Of a DNA stretch of 64,000 nt, positions 24,601 through 39,600 are shown piece after piece; position 1 is the stretch's first letter, and every line of letters starts with the position of its first letter. Location: NCBI RefSeq assembly GCF_963678635.1, contig NC_087064.1, positions 59,158,338 through 59,222,337 on the forward strand, in the 5' to 3' direction. The notes under the pieces are model-generated. The model did no database searches. It saw only the letters and a program-made list of their open reading frames with translations, and was not told the origin of the DNA. The translations under genes and the position numbers were made by a program. The DNA is from Symsagittifera roscoffensis. Taxonomy: Eukaryota; Xenacoelomorpha; Acoela; Convolutidae.

Positions 24601-27600
24601 TATTTTAGGACTGATCAACTGAATGATCGGTTACATGGCAAAAATCCATTACCTTAAGATCCCAGTAAAAAAATACGTCGTTCTACAATCGCCCACAACT
24701 TAAAATACTATAATAAAAAACAAAGTAAACGAAATTATCAACAAGTTGAATATAAAGGCGGTTTACTAAACAAGCAAAAAGAATGCCAGTGAAAATGAAA
24801 AAAACGGCAAAAAATACGCTGCATACTTTCGAACACAAATTACGTTGCTAATCACATGGCCTTCAAAATTAAACTCAAATTTCAAAACAGACTAGATTAC
24901 AACTGAACTTGAAAAAATTGTTCCAATTAGACAAAAACAGCTTTACCAAAAATGTTCAAATTGTTTCGACAAATCAATTGGTTACAAAAAGATTAGGTCT
25001 TACAAAAATCACAAAAATTTTGAAATCTTTTTCACTGCAAATCAATTGTCGTTCCATTGATTAGAAAAATTGTTTCTCATTTTTGATCAAATTTTTTGCT
25101 AGACGCAACACTCAAAGGGCCATCAGAGCCTGCACTCAAAGTAGCGTCCCGTAAATAAGTACAATTAATCTTGGATTAAACTGCTACAGACTGCATTTTT
25201 GTTGCGTTTCGGGGTTTTTGGAGGTTGGATGGAAACATTATTAAACAAGTTGATCAAACAAAATTAATATAAAGGTAAAATAGCTGAAGGTAAAACGTAT
25301 TTTAATTAGTTATATGAGCAAATGAACGAATATAAGATAATATGTTTCAGTCTTTGTGCCAACTAGTTATCTGTTTAACTTTGTCAATCAAATTGCGGTA
25401 CTTTTTCCGAAATAGGTTGATAGTAACGCTGGATTTTTTCAAGCTGTTCAATTGTTGATTGCAGGAATATAGTTGAATTGTCTCAGTAAAGGTATATATT
25501 GAAGGAACAAACAAAAAAAGCGAAAACACCTAGATCCCGTTTTTCAATTCTGGCACAAAATAAAGAGTAGGAATCACTTTCAGCGCTAAGACTAGCTCGA
25601 TGTTCGATTTGAGTGTCCTCTAAAGTCCAAAACAGAATTTTTTGCATATAGCTCTGACAGAGATGAAACAAACATTCTTTGATATCAGTTCAGTAATGAG
25701 ACACAAAAAAATTCAACGCCGCAATTTCAAAGTTAACTCGAATTTTTTCCGGTGTTACGTCATTGCTAAGTAATTTAATTGCGGTTAGAAAGCCGACACA
25801 TGTTGTTATTTTTTTTATTGCTGAGCAGGGCGTAGCGCAAGGTAGAAGAAATCCACCAATCTGAGTGTACACAGAGCAGGTAAAACTGGGTGGGACAAAA
25901 TTTGAAATTATTGTTCACAATCCAGGTTCTTTCGAACACTTTGAGTGAGTGGAGGCTCTCAATATCGCCAAAAATAAATATGCGTTCCGCCTTCCGTTTT
26001 CGGGCACCAAAAAAAATTGTAAACAAAAAATCCGATATTACAGGGATACGGCATCTGTTGCATTAGTGGGCAGGGATGACTTTTGATTACTTCTGTTAAG
26101 AGATCTCGTTATTGCCGACCGGGATGTTAAGGACATTTTGGTTGCATTGTCGTCCTGCACCATTTGTAAACTTTTTGCGTTGATCTGGATTTAATTAATT
26201 TCTGAAAGTTCTGATTGTGTTCTTCATTAGTTGAACTAATAGTCGAGCTTCTGAGCTTCCGGCGTTGAACTTGTGGCAATGCATGTTGCTGTTCGAGCGA
26301 GATTAGATCTACCCCACATGCTGCAGCTGAAGTGTGTTGACTTTTTTTGCGCTTCTTTCAGGTATTCATGGCCGTCAAGAACACTAACTATTTGGCTTTT
26401 TTGTGATGTTCCTTCAATAAAAACAATTCATTTTCAGATTTTCAATAAGTTGAAAAAGGAGATAATGAATGCAACTTCAGGATCGTATTAACATTGATTT
26501 TAATACAAGCTGGTGGTATGTTAATCCTAAGAATGAGTTCAACACAAATTTTGCTATTGTAATTTTGCTTCGTTTATTATTAGCATGAACCTAATTGAGG
26601 CGAGGCATCATTGCTCTAGATTTACGTATAATTACACTTTGATGATGTCTTTTGTTATTAATTCAAAGGATTTTTATAATTGGCATAGGGTAATATGGTA
26701 TGGGCGATTTTAATAAATGATATTTTTTGGTAAGGTATCTTTTACCATGGGGGCTTTTGGTGTAGTATCTTTTGTCCTGACAGCGAATGTTCATACAAAA
26801 CTAAATAAAACAGCAAATTGCAGCTGACTATTAGCAAAAAGAAATCTGTTTACTTTGCGAAACTTCTGATAAACTCTTAGAATTTGTGATCTGTGTGCTC
26901 TGTTTTACTCAAATGCTTGCAAATGGCACTGTTGGCTTTAAAATATTTATTCACTTTGCTTTCAGTTGACGTGGGATGATACGTGTAAGAAGACGGGACC
27001 CTACTGTCTACATAATTCAGTGCTGGAGGTATGGTCTTACGATCGAACCACTATCCAGGCACTCACTAAAACTACCATCGAGACGGATATCGACACCATC
27101 ACTACAAGGTACAACCCTAGTCGAGGCCCCGCTTAAAAACCGCTCAAGATTTGAACGGTTTGAGCGGTTTTTTAGACGATTGCGCTCAAACCGCTCAAAA
27201 TATTCGAAAGAAACCATCAGACCGTTCGAAGCTGCTAAAATTCTAGCAAGAATCGCTCAAACCGCTAAATCTGTAAAACTTTGATCTTCTAACCTTCCGT
27301 AATACCAAAATAAAAACTAAAAACCAACCTAACATGTTTTAGGGTCCAAAACGCAGTCGTCAAGGTTCTTAACGTTTTCTAAAAACTCAAAAACCGCTCA
27401 AAAACCGTCAATCAACTCGGGAATTCATTATTAGCGTCATTCAGTAGTAACTCAGCTTATTTGCTATTTGGTTACTCCTTTTGATGAATTCAGTAGCGCG
27501 CATACAGTCAGCATGGTCGGGAAGGTCCTATCTATTTCTTCTGAAAAATTGATCAAAAACTTGATTCCACGAGAATTCTTTTTGACTTGAAACTACGCGT

Positions 27601-30600
27601 TGCAAAAACACACCAAGGCCAACTATCAATTGATAATATTTGTAGTTCGTTTTTAGATAAGTGAGCCCAAAAGTATTGGTTCTTCTTTTTTTCTGATTTG
27701 GGACTTGAAATTTTCTGAAAATGAATTTTTTTAAACAAAATAAATCATGTTTATTTGCAATACAAAGTCTTTAAGAGATTGTTTTTGCTATTTTTCTATA
27801 TCTATGAAAGGTATGGGCCATAGTATGTCATTGGTCAAGCTAGCAATTTGTAGCAACTCGGGTAAATATCTCCAGGTTTTTTAGTGGCTGAAAATTTCAG
27901 CCTTCTGAGCTCAAGTTAGAGTTTTGGCTGTGTTGCGACTTAGTTTCTGTTTGCGTTAAGTTTCCAGTTTTTGGCTGAGTTTATGTTTCAACCAAAATGT
28001 TTCCAACTTTGGCTTAAGTCGATTTATCCACAATAGAAAGGACCAACATACGAGGTGCTCAGTTTTTCATGGAGAGCCGTTGTTGTGCCTGGTAATGAAT
28101 GGAATTTTCTGTTCACATTTTTTGGTTGTTTTTCTGGACAGGGGAATGTTGTGTAACCCTCATAAAATGAGAACGGATGATAGTGGGCCTCGAATCGCCG
28201 CTTTCCTCCTTCCAATAGATACCCTTTAATTTTAATAGCAAGTTTCAACGCGCGCGGGTATGAATTCTTGAAGATTTTTTATGGCGAGGCTCAAAACGTT
28301 CTTTCTCCACGTGGGAAAAAAACAAACCAGCATACACGCTGTTTTCGCGGAGAACAGTTGTTGTGCTCTGGGTTTTGAATTCTCATTTCTAAAGGCAACA
28401 ATTCGCAGCCCATAAAGGTCAAACCAAAAACATTGCATGCACTTCTAAAACGGCATAATAGCCGTTCTCGTTTAAGAGCTAATAAATCATGATTGTCGAT
28501 TTCCTTCCTCTGAATATATGGTCTTGAAAATATATTTATTAGGAGTTCCGTTTTAGAAAATAAGTTACCAGATTACGTTTGTTTCCATAGGAGTGAGCTT
28601 ATACAATGTCCACGGTGGTAAGAAGTCTAGAGCTAGCAAAAAATCAAACGATATTACTCATTTTTTGATATCCGTTTGGTCTAGTCATCCATGTTTGCTT
28701 CTGACTGACGTTTTCGCCTCAAATTAGATTTGAAACAATATTTGCTTTTAATAAAACTCAACGCTGGTATTCGCTTAAAAAAGCAATTTTTTCTCACGTA
28801 TCCATTTTCGAAGGTTTCAAATGCCATTATTAGCTCCGTTCCATTATTGTTTTTTAAAATATAAAAGTCCTACAAGATTACCTCGGGGAGTTAGGTGTTA
28901 AAAGGCGGTTGTTTAAGTTTTGACCAAAAAATTGAGTTTTTTGAGTGCCTGCATCCATCTCAGCTCAAATATATAAAGGTGCGGTAAGAAAGTACCGAAG
29001 GGATGCCCTTTGGCCGGGATACCTTTTGCCACTTAGAACTTCGAAAAAGTGGTTAAAAATTGATGAGTTTTGGCGGCGATATGGCCTAAAATTTTTTAAG
29101 ATATCACGAAAGCTGGTTATTAAACTTTTCCCCTCAATTGAGCTGAATAAAGCCATCATCTGGTGTATTTCGCACCTGAAAACTTAAGTATGGGAATTCC
29201 CCAATTATTACAATTGTTAGCGAAGCTGCGAGTGCATTGGTATGTTCTACCAAGTTAATATTTGACTAATTGGCCCGAAATCAAACTGATTTTAATTTTA
29301 AAAACTATTTAGACAACGTTGCGCAGCCTGCCTCATCATATGAGTAAAGCTGTGGAGTTGTTATTTTTGATAATCCAATCCTTTATTGACAGATTAGTTG
29401 TCAAGAACCATATCTATTGATCGAATCCCAGTTAGTTTCTTTTCTACAAAAATCAAGCTCGTAAAAGTTAGTTTCAAACATATCAACTATTTGAGGGAGA
29501 TCCTCCAAAAAATCTACAAAAGAAACCATTTTGGATTAAAAGTTTTACCTTTGTAGTACTATTCTACCAGCATTAGACCATCGTGGTTCTCTTGAGGCTG
29601 CAGGAACATCTGGGACTCAAATTATAAGTTTTTCACAATGAACTCATTTCTTTTCAAAAATCAACTAGTATAATCAGCAATATTCAAACCGATAATTTAG
29701 AAACCTCGGATTGATCATGAGTAAACTAAATTTTGAGCGATTTTTGATCATTGCTTATAAATTTCACGGCTTTTTTGTAAAAAGTTTTTTTACTTGTGCC
29801 ACAGGAAAATTGTTTTGGGTAAGTTTGTGACACCTAGGCCATTTTGATTGACATTTGAAAAAAAATGATTAGGAAATTTTTAGGCAAGCAACTTGCATTC
29901 AAGAACAGCAATAGTTGGCGCGTATCAGTCGAAAAAGGGCGTTGTGCAGTATACAGCATAAAAAACTTCCATTTGATGCTCATTCCAACAGTTAAAACAT
30001 GTTCGTATCAGGGCCAAGCGCTGAATATCCCAATGCTTTCTAAGATCACGTCCCACTCTTTCAACTGTCATTATTAAATCCCTATGTTCCCTAACCTCCT
30101 TTTTATAACACCGTAACAAAATAACCCCACATCAAAATAACCCCCTTTTATTACCAATAATTTGTTTCAAATTAAACCTTTTTACAGCGAGAGTAGTATT
30201 CCAATTACGGGTACAAATTGAGGTCAGAAAAGCTATTCTTAATTCACTTCATGCGTTTAGTCACTCAAAAATAACTGCATTTCGATTAGCTAAAGAAATA
30301 ATCCCTATTTCATGCGTTTAAAACAGAGATAAACTACATGGTGAGAACAAAAGGCAAAAAAGGACGTTTGTCAGCTGTATTTAGAAAAATCAAGCTTCCT
30401 TACTCTTTTACTATTGTTATACCATTAAATGCTATAATATTTGAAGCTTCCTTCCATTTTACCTTATCTACGAAGGACAAACAAATACTAGTAGTACCAG
30501 GCCACGAGTTTCATCTTAAACGCAAAACTCTTAATTGTCGAGCAACAGTAATTACAGATGGCGGCAGTTTTTTTTTGAAATGAGGGGTGAACTTAATTAC

Positions 30601-33600
30601 AACTTTTCTACGGAAAAATTTGATGCTCGACTATTTTTTCAAAACATCAAGGATTTGAGCAATAGTAATACCCAAGGTCGCAGTCGCAACCTTAATTCAG
30701 CCCGTTACAGACGACATTGCCCCTCAACTAGCCCAAGCAACTAAGAAAATAGTTCGAACTGCAGAACGAGTCAGCATGCAACGAAAATAAGAAAACAGGT
30801 TTTATCAGTCTCTCCAGCAACCATAATTTTCACTATGGAATCAAAGGCATGCGGCATCATCCGGTTTGGCCAGAACAACAAATGCTGTAGAGGGCTGGCA
30901 TTGTGGCATAAAATGGACCAATTTCATTAGATTGCATCCCTGCTTATTTCAATACCCAAAAAACCGAGACAAGACTGTTCGTATAAGGGCGGAGCCTCGA
31001 ATATCCAATTGCTCTCTAATTCATCTAAAGTAGTTTTTGGCTCAGAACTGTTTGCTAGCATTAACTAGCAGATAGTGTTGAACAATTTATGGAGCACCAG
31101 AAAAAGTAGTACTTTGAGTTAGCGAACAAAAGGCGTTCGCCAATACTCTTCAGACTCTCGGTAATACTGCTGGGTTTATCATAGATTACAAAAGAAGGTA
31201 ATAATTTATTTACAAAAAAATGTATAAAAGCACACTTTCGGTAACTGAAAATAAAGTTTCTGATAAAAGAAGTTTACCCTTTATGCCGGCTTTACCTAGT
31301 TGCATTTATGAGATGAATATTTTTGGTCATGATTTTTCTAACTTCAAATTTTGAGAAATTTTGTGTTATTTTTTTTCCTCAAAATTTTAATATTCTAATA
31401 ATATTTACAAAATTGAAAAAAGTCGATCAAAGTTGTTAAAACTTCTTAGTTGTTTCAATTTGCTGCGATGAGTTGATAGTGATTTAATACAAGTTTGTTT
31501 CCCCTATGCTCAATGTTTGATGCTGAACCACTTGCGAATACTATCGCTTCGTTTTGTAGAAGTCACTTTCGGCTGAGCTGTCTGTCGGCACATGGCAATC
31601 ACTTGAATCGACACTCCCACACAAATTGAGAGGGCTCCAAGACACGAGAACACATTCGGTTTTTCGTCCAGCAGAAAGACCTGTAACAAGGCTGCGGCAC
31701 TTTATTTTTCAACTCAGTTTTTGCTGAATCCAAATTAAATTTCATCTTTAGTAAAATTTCACGTTCACGAATTTTTCTTGCGCTCTCCTTTTTTAAACTT
31801 GGCATCTATTGGCACCAGCGACGCTTTAGAATAATTGAAGCTCAAAAGTTTGCAAAAAAAAACCAAACGGGTAATTTTTTTGAGCAGTGAAGGGCAGAAT
31901 ACCTGAAGGAATTTCCCGCTATTTTTTTCTAAATCCTCAGCTGGTTCTAGTCAGTTTTGGAATTTGGATGAAAAAACAAAAGCCTTGCCTGCAGTAAGTA
32001 ACTCATGACGATAGAGATAAGTCGTAACAGTTGCATGATGGAAGGAAGAGATAGTTGGGATCCGATTATTGAGCTGAGAGAGTAAAAAGGCCAAAGAAGA
32101 CAGGACAGGGAACAGATCAGTCTAATTGCATAGCAAAACGGGATCGTCAATATACTTTTGGTAAAGTTAAAAAGTAGAAGCGGTACAGCATTTTACTCTG
32201 CATTGGGTTTAAGTGGATCGAAATTAAGTCGATCAAAACGATGGTTACAGAAACAGCAGTGATATGAAGTTGTTTGAACACTTGGAAAAGAATAAATAGA
32301 CTTAACGCGGCAATGAATTTTTGTCTAAAAGAGTATAGATTTTTTCCCCAGTTATCAACGTTTTTTTTTCATGTGTAAGAAATCCAAAAGATTACTTTTT
32401 CGATCAATGAATTTTGCTTATTTAGTTTATTACGGACGGATTTTCCTGATCTAATCACGATGAAAAAATAAGGTTTTATAAGCGCTATGAATTATGATTT
32501 TGTACAGAGTTTTTTGTGACTCGGTCTTGGATCCTTTTTTCTCTCTTTGCATTTAAGACCAATAACTCATACCTTTGGAACATCTTCCGGTGCAAATAAC
32601 GACTCAAAAAAGTTTCTGAGCTTTTAGAGCTCGGTGTTATCTCAGGTTCATTTGTGGTACCTTTTTTTGCGTGAAAAAACATGCCCGAATCCTAAGTCAT
32701 GTCCACTGAAGTACCCGGTTGAGGCGATTCATAACTCATAGTTCAGTTAAGCGGCAAGTATTTGATTGATTTTTTAGAGAGACTTTATCAGCTTTATAAA
32801 TTTAATTTTGACGATCCTTGTCGACGGCAGGCACTGTGATAAGGCTATTCCATTTAAGGCAATATTAACAAAACTAGAGGCTAACGATCCAAGAGAAAAG
32901 GCCAACCAATGAAACTCGATCGGATATGTTTTCATAAATTGCAAATTGAGATAGAACAATGCAAAGCTAACTCCCGAACAAGAGGCAAAAAACACACCAA
33001 CAAGAGTTGCGAATACTGAAGTTTTCACGTTTTGCACAAAGTTTTCGGGCTGCGAAAAAAATATAAGCCCGCTTAAGCTAACTCCAGCGGCAAGACATGT
33101 CAAAGGTCGCGGTACCTTTTTTAGTTTAACACTTTCGACCGCGATTGTTGTGACGAAAAAACTGATATTGCAAATAGCATAAACATCCGAATAGGGTAAA
33201 AGGTCGAAAGATCTGAAAAAGCAAAACTGCGCTACTCCATTAACTATTGTCCCATTGAGAGCCGACCTAAGAAGCTTTCGGAAATTGTGAGCTGAAAGTT
33301 GTGAGCTTTTGTTGTTCTTTAGAAGGCCTACACAAGATAAAAGCACCGACGAAACAGCAAAGCAGAAGTTGATTTCGATCCCTCTAAGCCGAGATACTTT
33401 GGCTATGGTTCCACATAGCACCGTGATAAAACTTCCGGCAAAGCTGGCAAAAAATACCTTCAGTACGCTTTTCCGGTCCAGCATTTTTCTAATTCTCAGT
33501 GTCGTTCTAAATTAATTTAGTTTCAGTAATTGTAAGGTAGTAGTTGACAAAAAGGTAAAACAATTATCGCATAATTAACTTGTACCTGGTAAGAAAGGAG

Positions 33601-36600
33601 ATAATTAATTTCGATGGTATAAATATTGGTAAGCAAGAGCTCGCAAGCTCGACCTTAAGCTAAGCAATTGACTCTAACGATTGTGACGATATGATATCAC
33701 GGGTCAAACAAGTTTAATTTAGGGTGTGTATAATTATCGAAGATCCTAATAAAGCGAATTCAAAGTGAAGTTTTCACCTAACAGTATTGCCGTAAAAGTA
33801 TCATTATACATGGTAAGTTTCAAAAATTTGAAACCTTAACTCGATAACGAATGTGCGTTTCTTTAAATTCAGAAATGCTCCATTTTGTCGGCTGTTCATT
33901 TTAAGGTAACTGAAATTGCTCAGGTGGTAAGGTTACTTGCCATAATTATTGATAAAAGTGTATAAGCTGTGAGGTGAATGGTATACGTTTTGAGGTTGTT
34001 TCAATATTCGGGCAAATATATCCAGGCAGGTATTTGGAGAAGAAGTTACTGAAACTATAGGGCTACTTATAAGGCTACAATCTGGTTTAAAGATGCAGAT
34101 CTAAAATAACTCCGCCTGTCTGATAATTTATGCCTCTGATTAATTTACAATATCGAAGCTGTTATTCTATTCATGTAAGGTCAATCGAACGTAATATAGA
34201 CATAAAGATTGTTTGGGGGCATTTGGACGCAAAATTCTTCTTTATCTAAATGCCCTGCGCACGGATTTTTGCGTTCAGCCATTTTTGACGAAAGCGGTTT
34301 TTGATAAATTCTATCGACATTTTTTTAGAGTCAAGACATTCGAATTTTACTAGCTCTGTCGAAAATCTATTGTCGATGAACGGCAAAATTTTTTCCATAA
34401 GCACGTTGCCTTGGCCTTATTTGATAAAAAACTTACTCATTTGAAAATTTTTAATCTTTGAAGCATTGTTTAGTAATGCTTCATTGCTTTTTTGTACTGA
34501 GCAAGGTGGCAACCTCCGCTATTGAAATAAGCCTGTGCTTTTAAAAAGAATTGAAAAAAGAACCTACTTTTTTAAAAAAAAAAACTTTAAACCCATTTTT
34601 ATTTTTTTTTTCACCTTTTGTTTTGTGACTTCATTGCTAAGTAATTGGGACTCCTCGAGAGGCTTTATGGTACGTGAGTCTTATCCCTGTGAGTATTTTT
34701 ATGTCCTATGTTTTTTTGTGCACTCACTATATTATTAATTCAAATGAAAACAAATTAATAGCAGTTTGTTCTTTTAGCCCAGTGACTAACTCTGAGATAG
34801 ATGCGAGCCTGTGGTTGGGAGGAACCGATGACGCAGACGGGGACGCCAAAATAGATTCAGCCAGGGCTATGTCTCTGACTTACTTCATTAAGACCTTCAG
34901 ATCTGGAGATGACCCAGAGGTCAGTTCGTGAGTCACCCATTCACACCAATATTTGAGTATTTGAGAAAACTGAAAAAAAAAACTATAAAAAAACTCATTG
35001 AGAATTCCAGAAGTGCGCAAAGGATTTTAAACATGCCTCAAAAGTTTGCCCATGGTTTTTTTCGGTACATTTAAAGTTTGGGACGGTACAGTCTTATACA
35101 GAGGCGTGCGCAGAATTTTTTTTGGGGGGGAGTCAGTTTTTTTGAAAACGTTTTTTTTTAGGTAGACACATTTGATTTTCCGAGCTCTCCGAAAATACTA
35201 AAACGACCCAATTTTATCACAATTTATCTGGACCGCTGGCAAATCTTCCCAACACGAGTGGGAAGAAGAGTTAAAAAAATCATTCTTTTTCGATTTCATC
35301 GAACCTTCAGCAAAAACTACTTGGGGCAGTTTGAGAGTGCGCAACTAGATCCTTCAGTTTTTTTCTCTTATACGAGCAGTCGTGCTGTTGCGACTACTCG
35401 AAGAGTGAAAAAGAACTATGGCGTACAGTGGGTATTTTCAGGGCAAACTCAAAGTGCCTCAAAGTATAGTTTGGGCCGATACGGTATCATATCATGATAT
35501 CAGAGAATTTCAGCTGTTCTAATTCGACATATATTGTCAGACTGAAACATTTTCGAAAATTGATTGATAATTTTTCTCTTATCATTTGCGTGTCTTTCAT
35601 TTAAATTTGCAAAAAGACGTTTTGAGAACTTTTTAAAAACTGACCAAAAATTTGCGTATTTTTGGCGCGCACTCATCCTTCAAAATTAGTTATTTATGCG
35701 CCGAAAGTGCCTTTAAAACTTTTTTGTTGTTGGCGAGCCAAAAATGGGAGAAGAAAAATTATACCAAAGGAGGGATACCCTCTTCTTCAGCATGCTACTG
35801 GTCTTATATTATTTAACAGCAAAAGTTGTAGAGCCAGCCCTGTATACAGATTAAAAGTTCAATGATAAACACACTAATTCAGTTAAAAGATTTTGTAATT
35901 TTGTTTTATTTTGACAAATATCTCGGAGCGCACACTCATTGTGTTGAAGATTTTAAAAAAATTGTTGAAGATAAGTCAATGATTGTCAGAAATAACATGA
36001 ATATACCGGTTTCAAACTCATACAACCAGGTAATACAAAGAGAAGCAAGAAAAATAGCACCACGGAGAAAGTCTGTAAAATCGCTTTTTTGGAAGTGTTT
36101 ATAAATGTTAAACTTGATGCGTTTTTTGTTTATCTGACCTATCGCTCATTAAACTGAAATGGTCCGAATGTAAGATCACTTTTAAAACACCAAACATTCT
36201 TCTTTTTGAGCGTATGTATCTTTTTCATCTAAATCAAAAGCCATTTTTGAGTTTTGGTTTTATTAGCTGAACAAAAAGTGCATAACTGCAAATGATAAAC
36301 CAATGTAAGAAAAAAGAGCCAACACGTGCGTTTTTCATTTATTCGTTCGTTTTTTTTTCGAAAAAATTATTACAAAAAAAGAAGCTACACGTGTATCTGC
36401 TCTAAAAAAATTTAAACCACATGTCTGGTTTTGCCAAAAATGAGTTTCATCCAGCTCGAACACCCAAAGGTTCCCCTTTGGTACTGTTTTGCGGCACCCA
36501 TTCAATTTTTGGGCGACCGACCCCAAAATTTCTATATGCGCGGCCTTGGTACAAATATATTCCAAATTAGGGGGCACTCATGTTAATTTCAGCAAAATCA

Positions 36601-39600
36601 CTCTAATTGCAATTGCAATTCTATCACCTTACGCCCAATGTTGCGTTTAAAGTCATGACATTTGTTCTTGCAGTGACGATCTGTTTGAAGAGCACCGGTC
36701 CAATTAGTCTTTAGTCTATACACAGGGACGGATCTAGAAGTTTCTCGGCGTATTTTTAAAAAAGTTCAAAGTTTCGTCGACCTTTTTTTATTTTTCAAAG
36801 TGGTTCCTTTTTGGAATATTTTAACCAAAAATCGCGTTTTTTGCAAGCGCACCCCCCTCAAAAATAATATATGTTGTCGCCAAAGGCTCCTTTAGAAAAA
36901 TTGGCTCTTTTCCAGTTCCCCCCTTTCAAATTCAATTTTGAAAAGCTTATTTAACGTTATCATAATGCAATAGAATTTGGCGTGGTGAACAAATCGACAA
37001 CTCTAAACAGATTTGTTCTTCATACTTTACAGCGTAACATCACGCGTTTAGCCGTAATAACACGTAAAACGAACATAAAGCTTGGTATTTTGAAAGGGGG
37101 GACTGGAAAAGAGCCGAAAAATTTTACGGTCTGGTCACCCAAACCTGGACATCTTGAAAGATTACCAAAGGGGGACCCTTTGGGTCGGCAGGAGGTCGAG
37201 TCCCTGAAGTGAAGCATCCGCCTATAATTATATCTAGCGGTTAACTGACTCATTGTAAATTATATATATTTTTAAATTCCACACTTTTAGTTCGCAATAT
37301 TTAAAATTGAAAAAAAAAATTGGTGTAACGAGTTTCTCATGTTGTACTTTTTATACGGTGTGGAGAATGTTTTTGAGAATTATTCATTTGTGTATAGAGT
37401 CATCATTTGTAACAAAAAGCGGCTCTTTTTCTGGTCAACATGAATTTTATGGTCAACGAGTGGTTTTACAAGGTTAATTATGAAAACCAAATATGTTTGT
37501 TATGGCCTAATCAGTCATGACATGGCCTAATCAGTCATGATAGTCATCAATTTTCATGACAATCGGACAAAGTGAACAGAAATTTCAAATTGAAAAATTT
37601 GCAGGTGGGGGGGGGGAAGGAAAAAGAGCCCAAAAAGCAAGTGGAAAATATTAACTATCGGCGCAAAAAGACTCAAATTGTAGGTTTTGATTTCTGATTG
37701 GGACATAGAAAACAAGGATAGCCGGTTACTGTACAAATATCACAGAATGTTCCGACCATAATGTTTAGAAAACTACGGCTTAGAACGTTTTTTTTCCAAA
37801 TTAGTGTAGTTTTTTCTGCTTGTTGTGATGAAAAGATCTGACGTAAAAATATAATTTAGGCATATTAGACTGTCATATTATAATATAGGCAACGTGTACA
37901 AAAAATTTTGTAGAAAAATTTTGAATTTTTTGAAGCTTTTGATTCCCAAAACGGAGCTTACAAAACTCCAAAAATTAGTTTTACTTGCTTAAAATTAAAT
38001 TTTAAGGTCTTAAATTATGCATTAGTCAACAATTCAGCTGTTGTAAGCCTGCTCGCTTGCTTTATTTGCTCGAAATAAAACGAAAAATCAAAAATTTCAT
38101 ATCGGTTATTCTCGACACTAGAGAAAAATTTTGGGAATTTTTAATGTGCTTTGAATCACGACTGAAAGGGTTCCAATCTGATATATCGCTCAACCCAGTC
38201 CGATGATTATTTGTGGTACTTGATTTTGCGTGGAAACAAAAATTTAAAAAAATAAAACACCCGAGTACAAAGTTTCTCCCCATTTTTCAAATGGTCAGAG
38301 CAATAACAGGGTAAATATATGTTGATTATAGGACTACATTTTGGAGTGGGAGCAGAAATTTCTGGACATTTGCGAGGAAGGTATCGGGGGAGGAGCTTCG
38401 GTCTACTACTTCGCAGCCAGGAGCGTGGGCGACATAGGGGGAAGTGCCATTGATGGGGATCTACAGTTTCTGGCAGGGGGATACTTCCTGGTCATCATAT
38501 ATCTCATCATGGCTCTGGGGAAATTCAATCGCCGCGATCAAAAGGTCGTTTTTGGGTTTTTCTTACAAACTTTCAGAGCAAAAGTAAATAAAAGATACAT
38601 TTTAATTTTAATATACGGAATACTTACACAAGCGATTTTAACCCTGGCCCATCTGAAGGATGTATTTGATGGCTTCAAAATATGGAACAACGTTTTGGAC
38701 TCCATAAATGCACAAATATTTAGTCAGGCAAATACAAAAGAAAATAGAAATATCGCGTATCTCTCTAGATATGACAGATAATTCGGTTCCTGATCTTAAA
38801 CTATTGAGTGAACTCTTAAACCGTTCACATATTTGATATGGCGAAATACAGCTCATATGAAAGTGTGCAACTTTTTTTAAAAACAAAATACTCAAACGAT
38901 GATTTAAAATCGCTGATGTTCGAACACCGAACTTGGTATCGAATGAGATATTTTATGTCAATTAATTAGGCATTGTTCCGAAACGAAGGATCTATCAATT
39001 AGACTGTAATTTTTTTCAACCCGGTTTTGACTACCTGAAAATTGAAAGCCTTTTCAGCCGTCATTTGAAATTAAAAATTGCAGCAAATATGTCACAGTTA
39101 CTGGAAAAGCTGGTCTGAAAATTTCTGTTTTTCAGAATACTTTTAAGACTGGTGAATTTCAGACTGCACTTCAAATGTAATTGTTCTTCGATTGTCATTT
39201 TCAAGGGTTTTCGAAATTTTTAAATATCAGTAAAACCGTCTAGTTTTGTTTCCGTGGCATTTGAGTCATAGTACAAATAATAAAAAAATTGTTCTCAAAC
39301 AGCTTTTTAGAAATTGGCGTATCAGTGTGTTGCTTAGTTGTTCCTACTTTCTAATATTTGTGCTCGAGGTGAGTTTTTTTCTCCAGACAACTTTCGACTT
39401 TTTAACTAGCAGTTGTTGAGAATTTTATAGCAATCGAAAAGAACTGTTGTTCTGGGCTCAAATTCAAAAAGAATTTTCTCGTGTGAATTGTTTTTAGTAA
39501 AATTATGAGGGCTTAAAAATTGCAAATTTGGCCAATTTGGTACAAAAAACGTGCGATATATTTCGAACTATTAACGCGTAAGCGGAGTTATAGTTAGTTG

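Larger units (their letters stand above)
34920..38331. other. Intron 5 with several family B pieces
   Basis: Contains family B copies at about 35100-35230, 35595-35790 and 36720-37215 (plus) and about 36460-36570 (minus), and one copy of another dispersed repeat at about 37440-37630 that ends in a G-run. No coding exon seen. Confidence 0.55.

Noticed and set aside
27029-27030. GT at 27029 as donor of exon 4
   Set aside because: It would give phase 0 and put a stop codon at once in exon 5. The donor at 27109 keeps the frame and the family pattern.
28024-28438. Two overlapping minus-strand frames of 68-74 codons
   Set aside because: Some similarity between the two at the nucleotide level suggests a degenerate repeat. 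No protein family recognised.
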